Shown here: positions 59,467 through 64,000 of the stretch, piece by piece
How the letters are laid out: every line of letters begins with the position of its first letter
Position numbering within the stretch: position 1 is the stretch's first letter
From: Roseateles subflavus
Lineage (GTDB): Bacteria; Pseudomonadota; Gammaproteobacteria; Burkholderiales; Burkholderiaceae_C
Assembly: GCF_030285365.1 (NCBI RefSeq)
Contig: NZ_JASVDS010000010.1
Span: 1-64,000 of the forward strand
Direction: 5' to 3'
Length of the DNA stretch: 64,000 nucleotides
Made by a program: the position numbers and the translations under genes
The notes under the pieces: generated by a model
Databases searched by the model: none
What the model was told of the DNA's origin: nothing
Seen by the model: the letters and a program-made list of their open reading frames with translations, nothing else

Positions 59467-59934
59467 ATGAGCAAGGAAATCGATACCAGCTTGAATGAGG
59501 AGCAATCGGCTGCCAATAACCTGGGCCATGCCGCTGCCGACTCTCAGGAATCCCCCCATATTGGCGGTGACGCCAGCCTGGATACCACCCTGTCGTATGA
59601 AAACATGCTGGCACAGGTCACGGCCGGCATGAATCCCGCCCCGGTGGTTCGTTACGAGCCCATGGTTCAGCAGGGCCGGGTATTCTTGGTCAAGGATATT
59701 CTCAAGAGCCTGCGCAACGAGAAACTGCAGACCCAGGAGGAAATGGCAGAAGCTTGCCAGCAGGGCCGATTTCGCGTCTCGATCGCTTCCATCAAGCGGG
59801 CAGAGATCGGGCGGCCAGTGCTTTTTCGTATCGCGCGGGAACTCGCACGGTATTTCAACGTCCCCGTCGAGAGAATCGTGAAAATGCGTCCGGTGACCGT
59901 GGCCGAGTATCTGGCGGGCGAAACCAAGCACTGA
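59467..59934 (+). CDS. Helix-turn-helix protein
   Basis: 155 residues; GAGG lies just upstream. The first 60 residues are polar and probably disordered. The C-terminal half reads FLVKDILKSLRNEKLQTQEEMAEACQQGRFRVSIASIKRAEIGRPVLFRIARELARYFNVPVERI, which has the shape of an XRE-like helix-turn-helix. Likely a DNA-binding regulator. It stands alone downstream of a gene-poor region and the STAND regulator, and may belong with them. Confidence 0.7.
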   Translation: MSKEIDTSLNEEQSAANNLGHAAADSQESPHIGGDASLDTTLSYENMLAQVTAGMNPAPVVRYEPMVQQGRVFLVKDILKSLRNEKLQTQEEMAEACQQGRFRVSIASIKRAEIGRPVLFRIARELARYFNVPVERIVKMRPVTVAEYLAGETKH

Positions 59935-60106
59935 TTCCCCGGGGGGCGAAGGCGGTCACGGGGCCCCGCCTGGCGCGAAGCAGCCCGGCGGACGCCCGGC
60001 CCCGCCGGCGTGCCGGGGTCAGGCCTTGACATCCGTCACCTCCCACCCTTGGCTGCAGGGGCTTTGGAGCACATCCTCCCGGGCGGGCTCGCCCATAATG
60101 CCCGCC

Positions 60107-60580
60107 ATGAAATCCCTGCTGCTGGTCTGCACGGCCAACATCTGCCGCTCGCCCATGGCCGAGGCGGTGTTCAAGGCGCAGGCTGCCGTCCTCGGACTCG
60201 GGCGCGTGGCCTCCGCTGGCGTGCGCGCCTCCTCCCGGGCGCAGAGCATGGATGCGCGAGCCGCCGCGGCGCTCAGCCGCCGCAAGTACCCCCTCGAGAA
60301 GAAATGGCGCTCCCGCCGCATCGAGGCGGACGATTTCCTGCGCTTTGACCACCTCCTCGCGATGGACGAGGACAACCTCCATGCGCTGCGCCGCCAGTGC
60401 CCGCCCGAGCTGCTGCACAAGGTCGGCCTGCTGCTGGACGTGGTGCCCGGCCGCGAAGGCCAGGAAGTGCCGGACCCCTATTTCGGCAGCGCGCAGGGCT
60501 TCGAGAACGTGCTGGACCTCATCGAGCTGGCCGCCAGGAGCTGGTCGCAGTCGCCGCTCGTGCGCCGGGTGGTGCCCTAG
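60107..60580 (+). CDS. Low-molecular-weight protein-tyrosine phosphatase family
   Basis: 157 residues from the ATG at 60107. The catalytic P-loop CTANICRSP has Cys8 and Arg14 of the CX5R motif, and the general acid Asp lies in VPDPYFG. Such enzymes dephosphorylate phosphotyrosine, often in exopolysaccharide control, or are arsenate reductase relatives; the conserved DPYFG favours the phosphatase. The gene ends 3 bp before a GGDEF gene, so the two are probably co-transcribed. Confidence 0.93.
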   Translation: MKSLLLVCTANICRSPMAEAVFKAQAAVLGLGRVASAGVRASSRAQSMDARAAAALSRRKYPLEKKWRSRRIEADDFLRFDHLLAMDEDNLHALRRQCPPELLHKVGLLLDVVPGREGQEVPDPYFGSAQGFENVLDLIELAARSWSQSPLVRRVVP

Positions 60581-60583
60581 CCG

Positions 60584-62050
60584 ATGTCCAAGAACCCGCC
60601 GACCATGCTGTTCCGCACCAAGCTGGCCCTCAATCTCATCGCGCAAATCGTCCTCGTGCTGGTGGCGACGGCCGCGGTGGGCTACCTGGTCGCCGGCTAC
60701 CGCAGCCTGCTGGAGCTGCAACGGCAGTTCCAGCAGCGGGACCAGCTGGTCGCTCAGCTGCAGCGCAGCTCGGACGAGCTCACACGCATGGCGCGGCTGT
60801 TCGTGGTGAGCCGCGACGCGCAGTTCGCCGACCACTACCGCGAGGTGGCCCGCATGCGCGAGGGCCTGCAGTCGGAGCCCGAGGGCTATGACGAGGTCTA
60901 CTGGGACCTGGCCCTGGACCAGCCCCGCGCCGCCGGCCGCCCCGTGGCCGCGCGCGCCATGCAGGCGAAACTGCAGGACGCCGGCTTCGCGCCCGAGGAC
61001 TACGCCCGCCTGGCCGAGGCGCTGCGCCGCTCCGAGGCGCTGATGAAGGTGGAGCAGCAGGCCATGGGTCGCGTGGACACGCGCGGCTCCACACACCCGC
61101 TGTCGGAAGAGGAGTGGAAGGAGGCGCTGGACATGCTGCACGGCCCCGCCTACCGCCACGCCAAGGCCGAGATCATGGGGCCGCTGCGCGCCGTGCGGCA
61201 GTCGCTGAAGGCGGGCCACGAGGCGGTGATCCAGCCCTTGAAGGACAACCTGCGCTTCACCGCCTGGCTGGCCATCGTGTGCCTGGTGTTCACCGGCGGC
61301 AACGCCGTCTTCATGGCCATGCGCTACGACCGCTCGGTGCGCCGCCCGGTCGAGATGCTGCGCCACTGGGCCCGGCAGGTGCGCAAGGGGCAGCAGAGCC
61401 AGCGCATCAGCCTCGGTCACAGCTCGGAGTTCGGCGAACTCTCGCAGGCCATCGACGAGATGGCGGAGTCCGTCGAGCGCAGCCTCGACGAGCTGAAGGA
61501 AGAGGTGGCGCGCCGCGCCCGTGCCGAGCAGGTCGTGCGCCATCTGGCCAACCACGACGCGCTCACGGGCCTGCCCTCGCTGCGCCTGCTGCACGACCGC
61601 CTGGACCGCGCCCTGGCGCAGGCGCAGCGCAAGAGCCAGGGCCTCGCGCTGATCTTCGTGGACCTGAACGACTTCAAGCCCATCAACGACCGCTACGGCC
61701 ACGAGGCGGGCGACCAGGTGCTGAAGGTCGTCGCCCAGCGGCTGGCGGCTTCGCTGCGGGAGGCCGACACGGTGGGCCGCATCGGCGGGGACGAGTTCCT
61801 GGTGCTGCTGCCGGATGTCGACAGCCTGGTGCAGGCCCAGCAGGTCAAGGCCAAGCTGGTGGCGCTGCTGGAGCAACCCATCTTCATCTCGGTCCACAAC
61901 CTGGCCGTGCGGGTGACGGCGGCCATGGGCATCGCCGTCTACCCCGTCATGGCCAACGACGCGCAGGGTCTCATGCGCATCGCGGACCAGGACATGTACC
62001 GCGACAAGGCGGAGATGCGATCACACCCGGGCGCCGGCAGAGGCGCCTGA
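60584..62050 (+). CDS. Membrane-bound GGDEF diguanylate cyclase
   Basis: 488 residues. The first membrane helix (residues 15-37, LNLIAQIVLVLVATAAVGYLV) and the second (about 226-248) flank a helical periplasmic sensor domain. A HAMP-like linker (about 250-300) and a coiled coil lead to the GGDEF domain with the intact motif GRIGGDEFLVLL. The conserved RYGHEAGD segment is also present. It should make cyclic di-GMP in response to a periplasmic signal. Coupled to the phosphatase gene upstream. Confidence 0.94.
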   Translation: MSKNPPTMLFRTKLALNLIAQIVLVLVATAAVGYLVAGYRSLLELQRQFQQRDQLVAQLQRSSDELTRMARLFVVSRDAQFADHYREVARMREGLQSEPEGYDEVYWDLALDQPRAAGRPVAARAMQAKLQDAGFAPEDYARLAEALRRSEALMKVEQQAMGRVDTRGSTHPLSEEEWKEALDMLHGPAYRHAKAEIMGPLRAVRQSLKAGHEAVIQPLKDNLRFTAWLAIVCLVFTGGNAVFMAMRYDRSVRRPVEMLRHWARQVRKGQQSQRISLGHSSEFGELSQAIDEMAESVERSLDELKEEVARRARAEQVVRHLANHDALTGLPSLRLLHDRLDRALAQAQRKSQGLALIFVDLNDFKPINDRYGHEAGDQVLKVVAQRLAASLREADTVGRIGGDEFLVLLPDVDSLVQAQQVKAKLVALLEQPIFISVHNLAVRVTAAMGIAVYPVMANDAQGLMRIADQDMYRDKAEMRSHPGAGRGA

Positions 62051-62068
62051 AGCCGATCGGCGTCGGCC

Positions 62069-64000
62069 TCAGGCGCTGTGCGCCGTCCTCGGGGCGTCGC
62101 GCACCTCGCGCAGGTCGGGGCCGGTGCCGCTGAAGCGGTCCAGCGCCAGGTAGATCACCGGCGTGATGTAGAGCGTCACCGCCTGGGAGACGATCAGCCC
62201 GCCCACCACCGCCAGGCCCAGCGGCTGGCGCAGCTCCGCGCCGGCGCCCAGGCCCAGGGCGATGGGCAGGGCGCCCATCAGCGCGGCCAGCGTGGTCATC
62301 ATGATGGGCCGGAAGCGCAGGCGGCAGGCCTCGCGGATCGCCTGCTCGGGCGTCATGCCGCCGCTGCGCTGGGCGTCGAGTGCGAAGTCGATCATCATGA
62401 TGGCGTTCTTCTTCACGATGCCGATGAGCATCACGATGCCGATGGTCGCGATGATGGTCAGCTCCATGCCGAAGAGCTCCAGCGTGGCCAGCGCCCCCAC
62501 GGCCGCCGAGGGCAGGCCGGCGAGGATGGTCACGGGGTGGATGTAGCTCTCGTAGAGCACGCCCAGCAGCACGTAGATCACCGCCAGGGCCAGCACGATG
62601 AGCAAGACCTGACCCCCCTGCGAGTCCTGGAACACCGCGGCGTCGCCGCCATAGCTGGTGATGATGGACGCCGGCAGCTGCATCTCGCGCACGTAGCCGT
62701 CCAGCTTCGCCGTCGCCTGCCCCAGCGGGACCTCGGGCGCCAGGTTGAAGGCCACCGTGACGGCCTGCAGCTGGCCCTGGTGGTTCACCGCGGTGGGGCC
62801 GAGGCCGCGCTGCACCGTGGCGAAGGCCTGCAGCGGCACCAGCGTGCCATTGCGGCCGCGCAGCTGGATCTTGGCGAAGGCGTCCTCGGTGCCGCGGTCC
62901 TCGGGGCTCGCCTCCATGATGACCTGGTAGGTGTTGCTCTCGGCATAGATGCTGGACACCTGGCGCTCGCCGAAGGCGTCGTAGAGCGCCGTGCGCAGGT
63001 CCTGCATCTGCACGCCCAGCAGGTTGGCGCGCTCGCGGTCGATCACGAGGTTGGCCTGCAGACCGCGTTGCTGGGCGTCGCTCGTGACGTCGCGGAACAT
63101 CGGGTCGCCACGCAGCTTCTCCTGCAGCCTCTGCGCCCACTGGCCCAGCTCGCCCGCGCTCACGGACTGCAGCGAGTACTGGTAGCGCGCCTTGCTCTGG
63201 CGGCCGCCGAGCTGCAGGTTCTGCACCGGCCGCAGATAGACGGCGATGCCCGGCACCTTGCGCAGCTCCTTGCGCAGGCTCTCCAGCACCTGCGGCATGG
63301 CGGGGCGGTCCTTGCGGGGCTTGAGGTTGATGAACATGCGGCCGTTGTTCACCGAGTTGCCGCCCCCGCCGCCCGCGCCCAGCGCCGAGGCCACGCTGGC
63401 CACGGCCTCGTGCTGGCGGACGATCTCGGCCAGGCGCTGCTGCAGCTGCTCCATGGCGGCGTAGCTGATGTCTTCCGAGGCTTCCGTGCTGGCCTGGATC
63501 TGGCCGACGTCCTCCTCGGGGAAGAAGCCCTTGGGAATCAGGCTGTACTGCACGACGGTGGCGACGAAGCTGGCCACGGCCACCCCGAGCACGGCCTTGC
63601 GATGGGCCAGGGCCCAGTCGAGGCTGCGCTCGTAGGCGCCGAGCACCGCGCTGAAGCCGCGCTCGAAGGTCTTGCCCAGCGCGGATTCCTCGACCTCGTG
63701 GTGTGGCTGCAGGAAGCGGCTGCACAGCATGGGCACGAGGCTCAGGGACACCACGGCCGAGACGAGGATGGCCAGCATCACCACCACGGCGAACTCATGG
63801 AAGAGCAGGCCGATCACGCCGGGCATGAAGAAGATGGGGATCAGCACCGCCACCAGCGAGATCGAGATGGACAGGATGGTGAAGGCCATCTCCCGTGCGC
63901 CGCGCACCGCGGCGTCGAAGGGCGCCATGCCGTCCTCCACGTGGCGCACGATGTTCTCGAGCATCACGATGGCGTCGTCCACCACGAGGCCCACGGCGAG
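62069..64000 (-). CDS. RND efflux permease (5' end outside window)
   Basis: About 640 residues remain from the C-terminal side; the frame is open at the right edge, so the N terminus is missing. The first visible segment LAVGLVVDDAIVMLENIVRHVEDG is the AcrB-type helix 4 with the proton-relay Asp-Asp pair. FFMPGVIGLLFHEFAVVVMLAILVSAVVSLSLVPMLCSR and later GIVKKNAIMMIDFALDAQR and FRPIMMTTLAALMGALPIALG are also typical of HAE-1/MdtBC-type pumps. It exports drugs or lipophilic compounds with a periplasmic adaptor and TolC. It converges on the GGDEF gene, 18 bp apart. The adaptor gene should lie beyond the edge. Confidence 0.96.
   Translation of the reverse strand, partial: LAVGLVVDDAIVMLENIVRHVEDGMAPFDAAVRGAREMAFTILSISISLVAVLIPIFFMPGVIGLLFHEFAVVVMLAILVSAVVSLSLVPMLCSRFLQPHHEVEESALGKTFERGFSAVLGAYERSLDWALAHRKAVLGVAVASFVATVVQYSLIPKGFFPEEDVGQIQASTEASEDISYAAMEQLQQRLAEIVRQHEAVASVASALGAGGGGGNSVNNGRMFINLKPRKDRPAMPQVLESLRKELRKVPGIAVYLRPVQNLQLGGRQSKARYQYSLQSVSAGELGQWAQRLQEKLRGDPMFRDVTSDAQQRGLQANLVIDRERANLLGVQMQDLRTALYDAFGERQVSSIYAESNTYQVIMEASPEDRGTEDAFAKIQLRGRNGTLVPLQAFATVQRGLGPTAVNHQGQLQAVTVAFNLAPEVPLGQATAKLDGYVREMQLPASIITSYGGDAAVFQDSQGGQVLLIVLALAVIYVLLGVLYESYIHPVTILAGLPSAAVGALATLELFGMELTIIATIGIVMLIGIVKKNAIMMIDFALDAQRSGGMTPEQAIREACRLRFRPIMMTTLAALMGALPIALGLGAGAELRQPLGLAVVGGLIVSQAVTLYITPVIYLALDRFSGTGPDLREVRDAPRTAHSA

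Overview
The window is high-GC DNA from what looks like a betaproteobacterium of the order Burkholderiales. The grounds are the base composition, a SpecificRecomb-family gene beside apaG and close to rpe and mltA, and an integron integrase close in sequence to class 1 IntI. No rRNA, tRNA or CRISPR array was seen.

Region 1 (1-8,700, minus strand): a type I secretion operon. In transcription order it holds an HlyB-like ABC transporter, an HlyD-like adaptor, a GT4 glycosyltransferase, a lipoprotein and a large RTX protein cut by the left edge. The RTX protein starts with a phospholipase A2-like calcium-loop and HD motif, so it may be a secreted lipase effector, with the lipoprotein 11 bp upstream as a candidate partner or immunity protein. 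Two palindromes precede the operon.

Region 2 (9,108-16,174): a complete chromosomal-type integron. Eleven cassettes lie in one orientation, each with its own attC. They are followed by an attI whose core resembles attI1, a perfect LexA box, and an intI gene transcribed away from the array. Cassettes encode an ankyrin protein, a HEPN-type protein, a DUF2971-like protein, exported proteins and unknowns; one cassette is duplicated.

Region 3 (16,556-26,103): a Rad50/RloC-like ABC ATPase (possible defence cargo), then a Tn7-like transposition module on the minus strand: tnsA, tnsB, tnsC and two tniQ genes. Between a gp16-like DNA-binding gene and tnsA lies a gene-free segment with nested stems and a strong plus-strand terminator, a candidate structured RNA. 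Past the module are 22-bp repeats and a probable transposon terminus at 26,068, faced 21 bp away by a mirrored copy. The left end was not found, so it is unknown whether the integron and ATPase are cargo of the same element.

Region 4 (26,130-64,000): mostly ordinary chromosome. It holds MOSC, OYE, rlmJ, M48 peptidase, EamA, GH18 chitinase, porin, PstS-like, quinone reductase, LysR and hppD genes, two receiver proteins, mgsA, a dienelactone hydrolase, a DUF2157/GDYXXLXY pair, a three-gene histidine kinase/receiver/GGDEF-EAL operon, mltA, a SpecificRecomb protein, apaG, tag and rpe. A membrane-anchored winged-helix STAND-TPR regulator with a small downstream protein follows, then a 1.3-kb gene-poor stretch, an HTH protein, a low-molecular-weight phosphatase, a GGDEF cyclase and an RND efflux permease cut by the right edge.
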